This document shows, one piece after another, positions 37,838 through 47,200 of a stretch of 64,000 bases of DNA. The stretch is from Micromonospora narathiwatensis (GTDB lineage: Bacteria > Actinomycetota > Actinomycetes > Mycobacteriales > Micromonosporaceae), in contig NZ_LT594324.1 in assembly GCF_900089605.1 (NCBI RefSeq), forward strand, positions 62,001 to 126,000. Reading direction: 5' to 3'. The translations under genes were made by a program, and so were the position numbers. Numbering within the stretch: position 1 is the first letter of the stretch; every line of letters starts with the position of its first letter. The notes beneath the pieces are model-generated. The model was given only the letters and a program-made list of their open reading frames with translations, did no database searches and was not told the origin of the DNA.

Positions 37838-40195
37838 GTGAACCAGCACGACCTCGACGTTCTCGACGACATCCAGCGGCGGGTGCTCTGGCTGGCCACC
37901 CGCATCGTGGACGCGGCCAACCACGACCGGAACACCGGCGACGGGGTGAAGGTCGGCGGCCACCAGGCGTCCAGTGCCTCCCTGGTCACCGCGATGACCG
38001 CGCTCTGGTTCGCCCACCTGGACGCCGAGGACCGGGTCGCGGTCAAGCCGCACGCCTCGCCGGTCTTCCACGCCATCCAGTACCTGCTCGGCAACCTGGA
38101 CCGGTCGTACCTGCCGAGGCTGCGGGCCCGGGGCGGGTTGCAGTCGTACCCGTCGCGGACCAAGGACCCGGACGGGGTGGACTTCTCCACCGGCTCGGTC
38201 GGCCTCGGCGCCGCCGCGCCGCTCTTCGCCGCGGTCACCCGCCGCTACGTCGACGCGCACTTCGGCCAGCGCCCGCACTCCCGGTTCATCGCGCTGATCG
38301 GCGACGCCGAGCTGGACGAGGGCAACATCTGGGAGGCCGTCGCCGACCCGGCCACCACCGGGCTGGGCAACGTGATGTGGCTGGTCGACTTCAACCGTCA
38401 GTCGCTGGACCGGGTCGTCCCGGGCATCCGGATCAACCAGTGGCGCGGCCAGTTCGAGGCCGCCGGCTGGCACGTCGTCGAGGTCAAGTACGGCCGCCGG
38501 CTCGCCGAGGCGTACGCCCGGCCGGGCGGCGCGGCGCTGCGGGACTGGATCGACCTGATGCCGAACGAGCAGTACCAGTCGCTGTTCGGGCTGACCGGGC
38601 CGGCCCTGCGCAAGCAGTTCCTCGACGGTGCGCCGGCCGAGGTGTCCGCCTTCGTCGCCGACATCCCCGACGCCGAGCTGGGCCCGCTCGTCACCGACCT
38701 CGGCGGGCACGACCTGGAGGCCATGCTCGACGCGTACGCCCAGTGCGACGGGGTCACCGACCGGCCCAGCGTGGTCTTCGCCTACACGGTCAAGGGGTGG
38801 GGCCTGCCGATCGCCGGCAACCCGCGCAACCACTCGGCGCTGCTCACCACCGAGCAGGTCGACGCGCTGCGCGAGGCCCACGGCCTGACCGTCGACACCG
38901 AGTGGGACCGCCTCGACCCGGCGTCCCGGGCCGGCATCCGGGCCGGCGAGCGCCGGGAGGCGCTGTCCCGCGCGCCCCGCGAGCGGGCGCTGGGCGTCAC
39001 CGTCCCGGAGACCACCAAGGTACGCGCGAACAAGCCCGTCTCGACCCAGGAGGTCTTCGGCCGGGTGCTGGTCGACCTGGCCCGGGACGAGAACGTCGCC
39101 CCCTACCTGGTCACCACCGCGCCGGACGTGGCCACCTCCACCAACCTGGCCGGGTTCATCAACAAGACCGGCGTGTTCGCCCCCACCGCGCAGCGTTCCT
39201 GGTCCGAGGACCGGATGCTGCGCTGGACGGAGAGCCCGGCGGGCCAGCACATCGAGCTGGGCATCTCCGAGATGAACCTGTTCCTGCTGCTCGGCCAGCT
39301 CGGCCTGTCCTGGGACCTGTCCGGCCAGCCGCTGCTGCCGGTCGGCACGGTCTACGACCCGTTCGTGCTGCGCGGCCTCGACGCCTTCCTCTACGGCACC
39401 TACTCCGGCTCCCGGTTCGTGGTCGCCGGGACCCCGTCCGGCATCACCCTCGCGCCGGAGGGCGGCGCCCACCAGTCCACCATCACCGCCTCCGTCGGCC
39501 TGGAACTGCCCGGCGTCACCTTCATCGAGCCCGCGTACGCCGGCAGCCTCGACTGGCTGCTCTGCGACGCGCTCGGCCAGATCGCGCAGGGAGCGACGCC
39601 GACCGCCACCGCCGCGCCGAGCGAGGACGGGGCGTACTACTTCCGGCTCAGCACCCGCCCGATCGACCAGGCGCCGTTCGAGGCGGCTCGGGCCCGGATC
39701 GGGGACGCGGTGCTGCGCCGGCAGGTGGTCGCCGGGGCGTACCGGCTGGTGGACGCGCACGAGGCGTACCCGCACCTGGCGGACGCCCCGGTCGTGCAGC
39801 TCGCCGCCTCCGGCGCGGTGCTGCCCGAGGTCCTCGCCGCCGCCGCGGAGCTGGCCGAGGAGGGCGTCGCCGCGCACGTGGTCGACGTGACGAGCCTGGA
39901 CCGGCTCTACCGCGCCTGGCAGCGGACCCTGCGCCAGGGCGTACGCACGGCGACCGTGCCGAGCGTGCCCGGCGCGCTGCGGTCGGCGTTCGCCGACCGG
40001 GTGCCGGTGGTGACCGTGCACGACGCCGCCTCGCACGCGATGGCCTGGCTCGGCTCGGCCCTCGGCGCCCCGGCGGTGCCGCTCGGGGTGGACGAGTTCG
40101 GCCAGTCCGGCAGCGTCCAGGAGCTGTACGAGCTGCACGACCTGCTGCCCGGCAGCATCGTCAACGCCGCCCTGGCCGCGCTCTCGCTGCGCTGA
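37838..40195 (+). CDS. AceE-like homodimeric 2-oxoacid dehydrogenase E1 / transketolase-like TPP enzyme
   Basis: 785 aa in a single chain. The TPP domain shows GGHQASSASLVTAMTALW, KPHASPVFHAIQYLLG and the metal motif GDAELDEGNIWEAV; the PYR domain (HIELGISEMNLFLLLGQLG) has the activating Glu; a transketolase-like C-terminal domain ends it. This is the architecture of homodimeric pyruvate dehydrogenase E1, about 120 residues shorter than standard AceE. No E2 or E3 gene is nearby, so the acyl acceptor is uncertain; it could act with unlinked PDH components. GTG start with GGAG five bases upstream. Confidence 0.8.
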   Translation: MNQHDLDVLDDIQRRVLWLATRIVDAANHDRNTGDGVKVGGHQASSASLVTAMTALWFAHLDAEDRVAVKPHASPVFHAIQYLLGNLDRSYLPRLRARGGLQSYPSRTKDPDGVDFSTGSVGLGAAAPLFAAVTRRYVDAHFGQRPHSRFIALIGDAELDEGNIWEAVADPATTGLGNVMWLVDFNRQSLDRVVPGIRINQWRGQFEAAGWHVVEVKYGRRLAEAYARPGGAALRDWIDLMPNEQYQSLFGLTGPALRKQFLDGAPAEVSAFVADIPDAELGPLVTDLGGHDLEAMLDAYAQCDGVTDRPSVVFAYTVKGWGLPIAGNPRNHSALLTTEQVDALREAHGLTVDTEWDRLDPASRAGIRAGERREALSRAPRERALGVTVPETTKVRANKPVSTQEVFGRVLVDLARDENVAPYLVTTAPDVATSTNLAGFINKTGVFAPTAQRSWSEDRMLRWTESPAGQHIELGISEMNLFLLLGQLGLSWDLSGQPLLPVGTVYDPFVLRGLDAFLYGTYSGSRFVVAGTPSGITLAPEGGAHQSTITASVGLELPGVTFIEPAYAGSLDWLLCDALGQIAQGATPTATAAPSEDGAYYFRLSTRPIDQAPFEAARARIGDAVLRRQVVAGAYRLVDAHEAYPHLADAPVVQLAASGAVLPEVLAAAAELAEEGVAAHVVDVTSLDRLYRAWQRTLRQGVRTATVPSVPGALRSAFADRVPVVTVHDAASHAMAWLGSALGAPAVPLGVDEFGQSGSVQELYELHDLLPGSIVNAALAALSLR

Positions 40196-40210
40196 CCCGG
40201 CCACCGGCCG

Positions 40211-40243
40211 CCGGGCGGCCCCGCGCGGTGGCGGGGCGCCCGG
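40211..40243. terminator. Bidirectional terminator
   Basis: CCGGGCG(g)CCCCGC pairs with GCGGGGCGCCCGG, one bulged G, 6-base loop, between the converging E1-like and metallophosphoesterase genes. Confidence 0.7.
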
Positions 40244-40249
40244 GGCCGG

Positions 40250-41869
40250 TCAGCGGGTGGGGGTCACGGCCGGGGTCGGGGTCGACGACTCCAGTCCACC
40301 CCGGGTGGGCGTCGGGGTGACCGGCACCTGGGCGCCCTTCTCCGGCTCCCGGATCACGTGCCGTTCCAGGTTGACCTGCGACTGCCCGGTGCCGCCCACG
40401 GTGATCTCGTCGTACGCCTGGAGCATCTTCTGCTGGTCGAAGTAGAGGACGGTCATCGTCAGCGGGGTCGGCTTCTCGCCCTCCAGGCCGCGCAGCCCGG
40501 CGCCGCCGGTGGAGCCCTCCACCATCAGCGTGGTCGGGTCCGCGCCCGGCGGCTGCGGCAGCTTCGCCACCTGCCGTTCGTGCAGGTGCCCGGCCAGCAC
40601 CAGCGGGGTGATGCCGGAGAGCGGCCCGGCCGAGGCCGGGTCGTGCACCAGCGCGATGTCCACCTTGGTCGGCGAGTTCTTCACCGTGGTGCCGAGCTGC
40701 TCACCGGCCCCGATCACCTGGTCGGCGACCTGCGGGGTGAGCCCGCTGCCGGCCGGCGAGGTCTCCTTGTCGGGGGTGAACCGGGGGTCGCCGATGCCGG
40801 CGATGGTCAGCCCGGAGACGGTGGTGGTCGAGTTGTCCAGCACGATCGCGTTCGGCTGCTGGGCCACCGCCGCGGCGGTCCGCGCCGAGTCGTGGTTGCC
40901 GCGGATATAGACGTACGGCTTCTTGAGCAGGCCGATCGAGCCGACGTAGGACGCCTCCGGCTCGCTGCCCCAGTCGGTGATGTCCCCGGTGTCGATCACC
41001 ACGTCGATGCCGAACTGCTCGACCACGGTCCGGATCAGCGACCAGCCGGTCGGGTTCAGGTGCATGTCGGAGACGTGCAGCACCCGGGTGGAACCGGGCG
41101 CCGGCTCGTACAGCGGCAGCGCGGAAACCGTGGTGTAGAGCTGGCTGACGTTGCCGACCATTCGCTGGAGCTGCTCGGCGTACTTGGTGTAGTCGTTGGC
41201 GATCCGCCGCGCGTCGCCGACTATCGCCGGCGCGTTGACCAGCAGCCCCTCGTAGCGGGGCTCCTCGATCGACTGCGGGCGGACGGTTGCGGCGGCCAGG
41301 CCGAGGCTGCCCCCGGTGATCACCAGCGCCAGGCCGCCGGCCCAGGCCGTCCGGCGTACGTTCCGGAAGACCAGTCCGGCCAGCAGCAGGGTGGCCAGCA
41401 CCGCCCAGGCGAGCGTCTTGAGCCCGAGACGCATCACGCCGATGCGGACGTCCTCGACGGCGGACTGGCTGGCCCGGCTGATGCTCGCCGGGTCGTCGAG
41501 CAACGCCTCGGTACGCCGCTGGTCCAGCGAGCCCAGCTTCACGGTCAGGTAGGCCGGCCCGTTGTGGCTGTCCAGCAGCAGCGCGCCCAGCGGCGACACG
41601 TCGATGGTGGTGCCCCCGCTCAGTGACGGGCTCAGGCTGAGTTCCGCGCGGAACGGGCCGATGTCGGTGCCCTGGTGCCCGCCGGCGTACGTGCCGGCGA
41701 CGGTCCCGGCCAGGGTGACCACGAGCACAGCCAGCGCCAGGCCGAGCCGGCGCAGCCCGGCGACCCACCACCGGGCACCCGGCCAACGGAACGCCCGGCG
41801 GCGGGCACGCCCGGCCTCCGGGGCCGCCTCGTCCCCGGTGCCGCGTTCCTCGTTCTCCTGGCCGTCCAT
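40250..41869 (-). CDS. Membrane-anchored metallophosphoesterase
   Basis: 539 aa. After a charged N-terminus there is a membrane segment (about residues 37-58) and a second one near 154-200, then the calcineurin-like domain: HVSDMHLNP (D-x-H), DTGDITDWG (G-D-x-x-D), YIRGNHDSA (G-N-H-D) and LAGHLHERQ (G-H-x-H), all metal-ligand motifs. The C-terminus is Pro/Thr-rich. The substrate may be a phospholipid, nucleotide or cell-wall phosphate; not determinable. ATG 41869 preferred to the upstream TTG. Confidence 0.88.
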   Translation of the reverse strand: MDGQENEERGTGDEAAPEAGRARRRAFRWPGARWWVAGLRRLGLALAVLVVTLAGTVAGTYAGGHQGTDIGPFRAELSLSPSLSGGTTIDVSPLGALLLDSHNGPAYLTVKLGSLDQRRTEALLDDPASISRASQSAVEDVRIGVMRLGLKTLAWAVLATLLLAGLVFRNVRRTAWAGGLALVITGGSLGLAAATVRPQSIEEPRYEGLLVNAPAIVGDARRIANDYTKYAEQLQRMVGNVSQLYTTVSALPLYEPAPGSTRVLHVSDMHLNPTGWSLIRTVVEQFGIDVVIDTGDITDWGSEPEASYVGSIGLLKKPYVYIRGNHDSARTAAAVAQQPNAIVLDNSTTTVSGLTIAGIGDPRFTPDKETSPAGSGLTPQVADQVIGAGEQLGTTVKNSPTKVDIALVHDPASAGPLSGITPLVLAGHLHERQVAKLPQPPGADPTTLMVEGSTGGAGLRGLEGEKPTPLTMTVLYFDQQKMLQAYDEITVGGTGQSQVNLERHVIREPEKGAQVPVTPTPTRGGLESSTPTPAVTPTR

Positions 41870-41955
41870 GTTCAAATCCTGACCTGCCCAATGAGGGATC
41901 GTGGAAAACCCGGGGCTTCCCGGGCCTGCTCAACCGCCCGGCCGTACGGCCGGCC

Positions 41956-43131
41956 TCAGCTGCGTCCGGCCCCGCCGTCGGCGAAGACCAGCCGCAGTAT
42001 TCGGTCGTCCTCCGCGGCCGGCTTGCCCCGCCCGTCCCGGTTGGACGTGCTCACCCAGACCGAGCCGTCCGGGGCGACCGCGACGGCCCGGAGCCGGCCG
42101 TACTTGCCGGTCAGCAGCTCGTGCGGCTGGCCGAGAACGCTGCCGTTCGCGGCCAGCTCGACCAGCCAGAGCCGCTGCCCGCGCAGGCAGGCGGTGACCA
42201 GCAGTCGCTCCGCCGCGGCCAACCCGGAGCAGGAGGCGTCGGCGGTGCGCCACTGCACGATGGGGTCGACGTAGCGCTGGTCGTCGACACGCCCCTCGGC
42301 CTGCGGCCAGCCGTAGTTGCCGCCCTTGTTGATCTGGTTGATCTCGTCCCAGGTGTTCTGGCCGAACTCCACCGCGTACATCCGTTTGTCCGGCGTCCAG
42401 GCGAAGCCCTGGACGTTGCGGTGCCCCAGCGACCAGACCGGGGAGCCGGGGGTGGGGTTGCCCGGCGCGGGCTTGCCGTCCGTGGTGATCCGCAGGATCT
42501 TGCCGCCGAGGCTCTTCGGGTCCTGCGCGTTGGCCGTCTTCCCGGCGTCGCCCGTGCTGGCGTAGAGGTAGCCGTCCGGGCCGAAGCCCAGCCCGCCGCC
42601 GTCGTGGTTCCCGGCCTTCGGGATGCCGGTGAGGATCGGGGTGGGTGCCCCGCCCAGTTGCAGCTTCGCGATCCGGTTGTCCTGCTCGGCCGTGTAGTAG
42701 ACGAAGACGGTGCGGTCCTTGGCGTACGACGGGGAGACGGCGATGCCGAGCAGCCCGCCCTCGCCGCCGGCCGCCACGCCCGGCACGGTCTGCACCACGC
42801 CGACCTTCAGGCCCTCCGGCCCGGACTCGGGGCCGACCTGGAGGATCCGGCCGTTGTCCCGCTCCGTCACCAGCGCGCCACCGTCGGGCAGGAAGGCGAT
42901 CGCCCAGGGCACCGCCAACCCCTTGGCCAGCACGGTGGCGACCACCTGCTGCCCGGCGCCGCCGGCGCCGGCCGTCGCCGAGGGCGTCGGCAGGTTCGGC
43001 GGCTCGCCGGCCGGGTCGGGGTCCGGCTCGCCGAACGCGCAGCCGGCGGTGCCCAGCAGCAGCGCCGCGCAGGGCGCCGCCAGCGCCGTCCGGAGGCGGC
43101 CGATGCGGGGGTACGGGGGACGGGCGTTCAC
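41956..43131 (-). CDS. PQQ-dependent sugar dehydrogenase (GSDH family) lipoprotein
   Basis: 391 aa. A lipoprotein signal peptide (LLLGTAGC lipobox, Cys 31) and a Pro/Gly/Ala spacer lead to a six-bladed beta-propeller with [33 protein letters not shown] and [12 protein letters not shown] motifs of glucose/sorbosone dehydrogenases. It oxidises aldose sugars with PQQ outside the membrane, assuming PQQ is available; no pqq genes are in the window. GTG start at 43131. Confidence 0.9.
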   Translation of the reverse strand: MNARPPYPRIGRLRTALAAPCAALLLGTAGCAFGEPDPDPAGEPPNLPTPSATAGAGGAGQQVVATVLAKGLAVPWAIAFLPDGGALVTERDNGRILQVGPESGPEGLKVGVVQTVPGVAAGGEGGLLGIAVSPSYAKDRTVFVYYTAEQDNRIAKLQLGGAPTPILTGIPKAGNHDGGGLGFGPDGYLYASTGDAGKTANAQDPKSLGGKILRITTDGKPAPGNPTPGSPVWSLGHRNVQGFAWTPDKRMYAVEFGQNTWDEINQINKGGNYGWPQAEGRVDDQRYVDPIVQWRTADASCSGLAAAERLLVTACLRGQRLWLVELAANGSVLGQPHELLTGKYGRLRAVAVAPDGSVWVSTSNRDGRGKPAAEDDRILRLVFADGGAGRS

Positions 43132-43200
43132 CCGCCCCAGGGTAGCCGGGCTGCGGCCGACCGGCTGGCTCGGCGGGCGCGACGGCTATCGTCGGCGGTC

Positions 43201-44127
43201 GTGAAGGTATGGATTCCGCACTCGGCCGGCCGTGCTCTCCTCGGCGAGCTGCCCCCGGGCGTCACCGTGGAACTGCTGGAGAACCCGACCCGACCGCCGT
43301 CGTCGCCGGCCGGCGTGCGCTTCTGGGTGCCGCCGTTCCTGTCCGGCGGGGATGCCGGCGCGCTGCTGGCCGAGCTGCCCGACCTGGCGGTGGTGCAGCT
43401 GCTGTCCGCCGGCGCGGACGCCTGGGTGGGCCGGATTCCCGACGGGGTGACGCTCTGCGACGCCCGGGGCGTGCACGACTCGGCCACCGCCGAGTGGGTG
43501 GTCGCCGCGATCCTGTCCGCGCTGCGCGGCTTCGGCCCGCTGGCCCGGGCCCAGGGCCGCCGCGAGTGGGCGTACGACGAGGTGGCCCCGACCGACGAGC
43601 TGGCCGGCAAGCGGGTGCTGATCGTCGGGGCGGGCTCGATCGGCGCGGCGGTCCAGGCCCGGCTGGCCCCGTTCGAGGTGACCTTCACCCTGGTCGCCCG
43701 CACCCCGCGTCCCGCCGAGGGGGTGTACGGGGTGGACGAACTACCCGCCCTGCTGCCCGAGGCGGACGTGGTGGTGCTGCTGGTGCCGTTGACCGAGCGG
43801 ACCCGGGGGCTGGTCGACGAGAAGTTCCTCGCCGCGATGCCGGACGGCGCGTTGTTGGTCAACGCCGCCCGCGGCCCGGTGGCCCGAACCTCGGCGCTGG
43901 TGGCCGAGTTGGCCTCCGGCCGGCTGCGGGCCGCCCTGGACGTCACCGATCCCGAGCCGCTGCCCGCCGACCACCCGCTGTGGGAGCTGCCGAACGTGCT
44001 GCTCACCCCGCACGTCGCCGGCTCGGTACGCGGCCTGCTGCCGCGGGCGTACCGGCTGGTGGGGGAGCAGCTACGCCGGTTCGTGGCCGGAGCGCCGCTG
44101 GCGAACCGGGTGGTGGACGGCTACTGA
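43201..44127 (+). CDS. D-isomer-specific 2-hydroxyacid dehydrogenase
   Basis: 308 aa. The NAD-binding Rossmann motif is LIVGAGSIGAAVQARLAPF (GAGSIG), and the catalytic Arg, Glu and His lie in NAARGPVART, DVTDPEPLPADHPLW and LLTPHVAGS. It reduces 2-oxoacids or oxidises D-2-hydroxyacids with NAD(P). TATCGT lies eight bases before the GTG, suggesting a leaderless mRNA. The substrate is unknown. Confidence 0.92.
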   Translation: MKVWIPHSAGRALLGELPPGVTVELLENPTRPPSSPAGVRFWVPPFLSGGDAGALLAELPDLAVVQLLSAGADAWVGRIPDGVTLCDARGVHDSATAEWVVAAILSALRGFGPLARAQGRREWAYDEVAPTDELAGKRVLIVGAGSIGAAVQARLAPFEVTFTLVARTPRPAEGVYGVDELPALLPEADVVVLLVPLTERTRGLVDEKFLAAMPDGALLVNAARGPVARTSALVAELASGRLRAALDVTDPEPLPADHPLWELPNVLLTPHVAGSVRGLLPRAYRLVGEQLRRFVAGAPLANRVVDGY

Positions 44128-44133
44128 CCGGGC

Positions 44134-44169
44134 CCGCCCGGCCGGGGTCCTCGGGCGCCGGCCGGGCGG
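44134..44169. terminator. Bidirectional terminator
   Basis: A perfect 12-bp stem CCGCCCGGCCGG/CCGGCCGGGCGG between the converging 2-hydroxyacid dehydrogenase and PH-like genes. Confidence 0.7.
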
Positions 44170-44170
44170 C

Positions 44171-44548
44171 TCAGCCGGCGCCGCCGGGCAGGTCCTGCCC
44201 GGTGGCGGAGACCAGCCGGGGCAGGTCGGCGGCGCGTACCGCGGGGAGGACGAGCAGTTCCCCGTCGTCGAGCCGGACGACCCCCCGGCCGCGGGCGTCG
44301 CCGGCCAGTTCGGCGACCCGGTCCCAGGGGATCCGTCGCTGCCCGGCGAGGGCCCGCAGGCGCAGCTCGCGCGAGTCGGCGTCGGTGCCGGCCCGCCACG
44401 CCCAGACGAGGACCGCGAGCGGGATCAGCAGCACCCAGAGCAACCACAGGCTCGCGGTGGCCAGCGGCAGCGCGCCGACGAACGCGACGATCGCGGCGAC
44501 CAGGATGGCCTGGTTGTGGCGGAAACGGATGGTGTCGGGGCGGGTCAC
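44171..44548 (-). CDS. PH-like domain membrane protein
   Basis: 125 aa. Two N-terminal membrane helices (LVAAIVAFVGALPLATASLW and VLLIPLAVLVWAW) are followed by a beta-rich domain (RELRLRALAGQRRIPWDRV; GRGVVRLDDGELLVLPAVR) with the outline of actinobacterial PH-domain membrane proteins. The start is doubtful: GTG 44548 has its GGGAGG too close to work as a ribosome-binding site, so a leaderless mRNA or an upstream start (44629-44632) is possible. Function unknown. Confidence 0.7.
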   Translation of the reverse strand: MTRPDTIRFRHNQAILVAAIVAFVGALPLATASLWLLWVLLIPLAVLVWAWRAGTDADSRELRLRALAGQRRIPWDRVAELAGDARGRGVVRLDDGELLVLPAVRAADLPRLVSATGQDLPGGAG

Positions 44549-44789
44549 CTCCCGATGATCGCACCCCGGGGGCGTACCGGTCCCGGCGGGCGCGACGGCG
44601 GCGATCGGCGGCACACCTGTGACTGGCATCACGCGCGGTGTCCCGTCACCGGCCGCGTCCGGGATCGTTCATAGGCATGGCCGCGCCGGTCCCCGCCCGG
44701 ACGGCCGAGCGCCATTCTCCGCCCACCGCTGAACCCGCACGCCGCTCCGCAACAGCACCGCCCCGTGCCCCCTCACGAAGGCGATCGCC

Positions 44790-47168
44790 GTGCCCGTCAC
44801 CCGCCCCGTCGCCGGTCGGCGCCACCGACCCCCGCGGTCCGATCTCGTCCCCTCGCTGCCCGACCTGGTCGTGCCGCTCGCCGGCGGGCTGCTCGTCCTG
44901 GCCGGGGCCGCCGGCCTCGTCCCACCCCTCGCCGCGGTGGCGCTCGCCGTCGCCGCGGGCTGCACCGTGGCCTGCGTCCGGCTCGCCTGGCTGGCCGGTG
45001 CCCCGCCCGCCGCCACCGAGCCGGACCGACCCCCGCCCGCCGCCACCGACCGACCCCCGCCCACCGGCACCGAGCCGGACCGGCCCCCGGCCGCCGAGCC
45101 GGCTCGCACCACCGTCGGGTCATCGGTGACCGGTCGGCGGGCCCGGCGGCGGGCGCTGTCCCGCCGGTGCGCCGCGATCCTCGACGGGGCCGTGCTGGCC
45201 GCCGGGCTCACCGTCGCCGTACTGCCGCTGGCCGATCCGTCGCGCCGGCCGCCGGTCGCGCTGACCGGCCTCGCCGTCACCGCCGCGCTGTACGCCGTGG
45301 CGCTGCGCAAGCTTCCCGGCCGTTCGCGGCTCGCCGCCGCCGAGCGCCTCCGCCGGACGGTGGACGTCCTCAGCCTCGGCGTCAGCCTGGTCTTCACGGC
45401 CTGGATGCTGTTGCCGCCCGGCCCGGTGCCACCGGCGGCGGCCACCACGACCGTCGGCGGCGCGACCGGAGCGGCGGTGCTGCTGGTGACCGCGCGGGCG
45501 GACCGACGACGCCGGCCGGGGCCGGCGCGCTGTTTCGCCGGAGCGGCAGCCTCCCTCGCCGGGCTGGCCCTGCTCGTGGTGCTGTTCGCCTACGGCGCCC
45601 CGGACCGGGCCGCCCTGGCCGCCGCGCCCCCGTTGCTGGCCGGTGCGCTGCTCACCGCCGACGGCGCCCGGCGCACGGCCGCCGGGGAACGGCCCCGGCC
45701 CAGCGGCTTCCCGGCGGTCTGGCCCGCGCTGACCGCGCCGGCCGGCATCGCCGCGCTCGCCGCCGGACACCACCTGTGGACGGTGGGGGAGATCGCCGCC
45801 CCGGCGATCGCCCTGGGACTGGCGGTCATCCCGCCGATGGTGCTGCGCGAGCTGCTCGCCGTCGCCGACCAGCGTCGCCACGCCGACCGGCTGGCCCGGG
45901 ACGCCGGCATGCCCGCCCGGGCCGACGTCCGGCCGGCCACCGACCCGCTCGCCGCGCTGGCGGACCCGAGCGACCTGCTACGCGGGCTCGTCGGGCGGGC
46001 GGGCGGCGCGCTGCTCGTCGTCGACCTGGTCGGTGCCGACGACGGCACGGTCGTGAACCGGCCCGTGCTGGTCGAGGTCGCCCGGCGGCTCCGGGCCGGT
46101 TGCGGCCCCGGCGATCTGGTGGCCCGTCTCGCCGAGGCCGAGTTCGCCGTGCTCACCGACGTCGGGCCGGTTGTCGCGTACGCGCTGGGCAGCCGGTTGC
46201 TGGCCGCGCTGACCGAGCCGTACCCGAGGGAGGGCGGGGTGACCCGGCTCCGGGTCGGCATCGGGCTGGCCGAGACGACCGGCGGTGAGCCGGCGGACGT
46301 GCTGCGCGCGGCCGAACTGGCCCGGCGGCGCGCGGTGCAACTCGGCCGGGACCGGGTCGAGTGGTACGACGCGTACCTGGAGGAGCAACTCGTCCGGCGG
46401 CTGGACCTGGAAAGGGAGCTGCCGGGCGCGATCGCCCGGGGCGAGCTGGACCTGGTCTACCAGCCGGTGCTGACCCTCGCCGATCGGCAGCCGGTCGGCA
46501 CCGAGGCGCTGCTGCGCTGGCGTAGCCCGGCGCTGGGCACCGTGCTGCCGGACGAACTGCTGCCGGTCGCGGCCGACCTGGACCTGCTCGGCGAGGTGGG
46601 GCGGTGGGTGCTGGACCGGGCCTGCCGGCAGCTAGCCGACTGGTCGTACGGGGGGCGGGAACTGTGGATGGCGGTGAACGTCACGCCCCGCGAGCTGGCG
46701 GCGCCGGACTTCGTGGCCCGGACGGCGACCGCCCTGGCCGCGTACGACGTGTCACCGGAGCGCCTCGTGGTGGAGGTCGCCGAGCCGGCCGTCGCCGCGG
46801 AGCTGCCCACGGTGGTGGCCCGGCTCGCCGGTCTGCGTTCCCTCGGGGTACGGACGGCGTTGGACGACTTCCGCGCCGAGCACGCCTCGCTGGCCCAGCT
46901 CCGCCGGCTGCCCATCGACCTGCTCAAGGTCGGCCCGCACCTGGTCGGGCCGGCCCCGGACGGGAACCGCCCGCTGATCGACGTGGTGGCCAACCTGGGC
47001 GACCGGCTCGGCCTGGAGGTGGTGGTCGAGGGGCTGGAGTCCGACGTCCAGGTCACCGGGGCGCGGCGGGCCGGCTGCCGCTACGGCCAGGGCTTCGCCC
47101 TCGCTCGTCCGGCCACCGCCGAGCGGGTCGAGGCGTGGTTCGAGGAGTTCGGCTCCGCGCCCCGCTGA
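44790..47168 (+). CDS. GGDEF-EAL protein 2 with degenerate GGDEF site
   Basis: 792 aa. N-terminal membrane region with several spans interrupted by a Pro/Asp/Arg repeat tract (residues about 70-105), then a GGDEF domain in which the active site reads ARLAEAEFAVL instead of GGDEF, so cyclase activity is unlikely. The EAL domain keeps the metal and catalytic set: GTEALLRWR, NVTPREL, VEVAEPAV, LDDFRAEH, DLLKVGPHLV, VVVEGLES and GQGFALARP, although loop 6 reads DDFRAEH instead of DDFGTGYS. It is probably a phosphodiesterase or c-di-GMP receptor. Confidence 0.88.
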   Translation: MPVTRPVAGRRHRPPRSDLVPSLPDLVVPLAGGLLVLAGAAGLVPPLAAVALAVAAGCTVACVRLAWLAGAPPAATEPDRPPPAATDRPPPTGTEPDRPPAAEPARTTVGSSVTGRRARRRALSRRCAAILDGAVLAAGLTVAVLPLADPSRRPPVALTGLAVTAALYAVALRKLPGRSRLAAAERLRRTVDVLSLGVSLVFTAWMLLPPGPVPPAAATTTVGGATGAAVLLVTARADRRRRPGPARCFAGAAASLAGLALLVVLFAYGAPDRAALAAAPPLLAGALLTADGARRTAAGERPRPSGFPAVWPALTAPAGIAALAAGHHLWTVGEIAAPAIALGLAVIPPMVLRELLAVADQRRHADRLARDAGMPARADVRPATDPLAALADPSDLLRGLVGRAGGALLVVDLVGADDGTVVNRPVLVEVARRLRAGCGPGDLVARLAEAEFAVLTDVGPVVAYALGSRLLAALTEPYPREGGVTRLRVGIGLAETTGGEPADVLRAAELARRRAVQLGRDRVEWYDAYLEEQLVRRLDLERELPGAIARGELDLVYQPVLTLADRQPVGTEALLRWRSPALGTVLPDELLPVAADLDLLGEVGRWVLDRACRQLADWSYGGRELWMAVNVTPRELAAPDFVARTATALAAYDVSPERLVVEVAEPAVAAELPTVVARLAGLRSLGVRTALDDFRAEHASLAQLRRLPIDLLKVGPHLVGPAPDGNRPLIDVVANLGDRLGLEVVVEGLESDVQVTGARRAGCRYGQGFALARPATAERVEAWFEEFGSAPR

Positions 47169-47200
47169 ACTGGGCGCTCAGTTGGATTCCCTGAACCGGT

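Noticed and set aside
36059..40204. 1381-codon minus-strand open frame across gatB and the E1-like gene
   Set aside because: Antisense shadow: gatB and E1-like proteins are clearly coded on the plus strand, and the frame's protein is low complexity (His/Gly/Arg/Asp) without domains.
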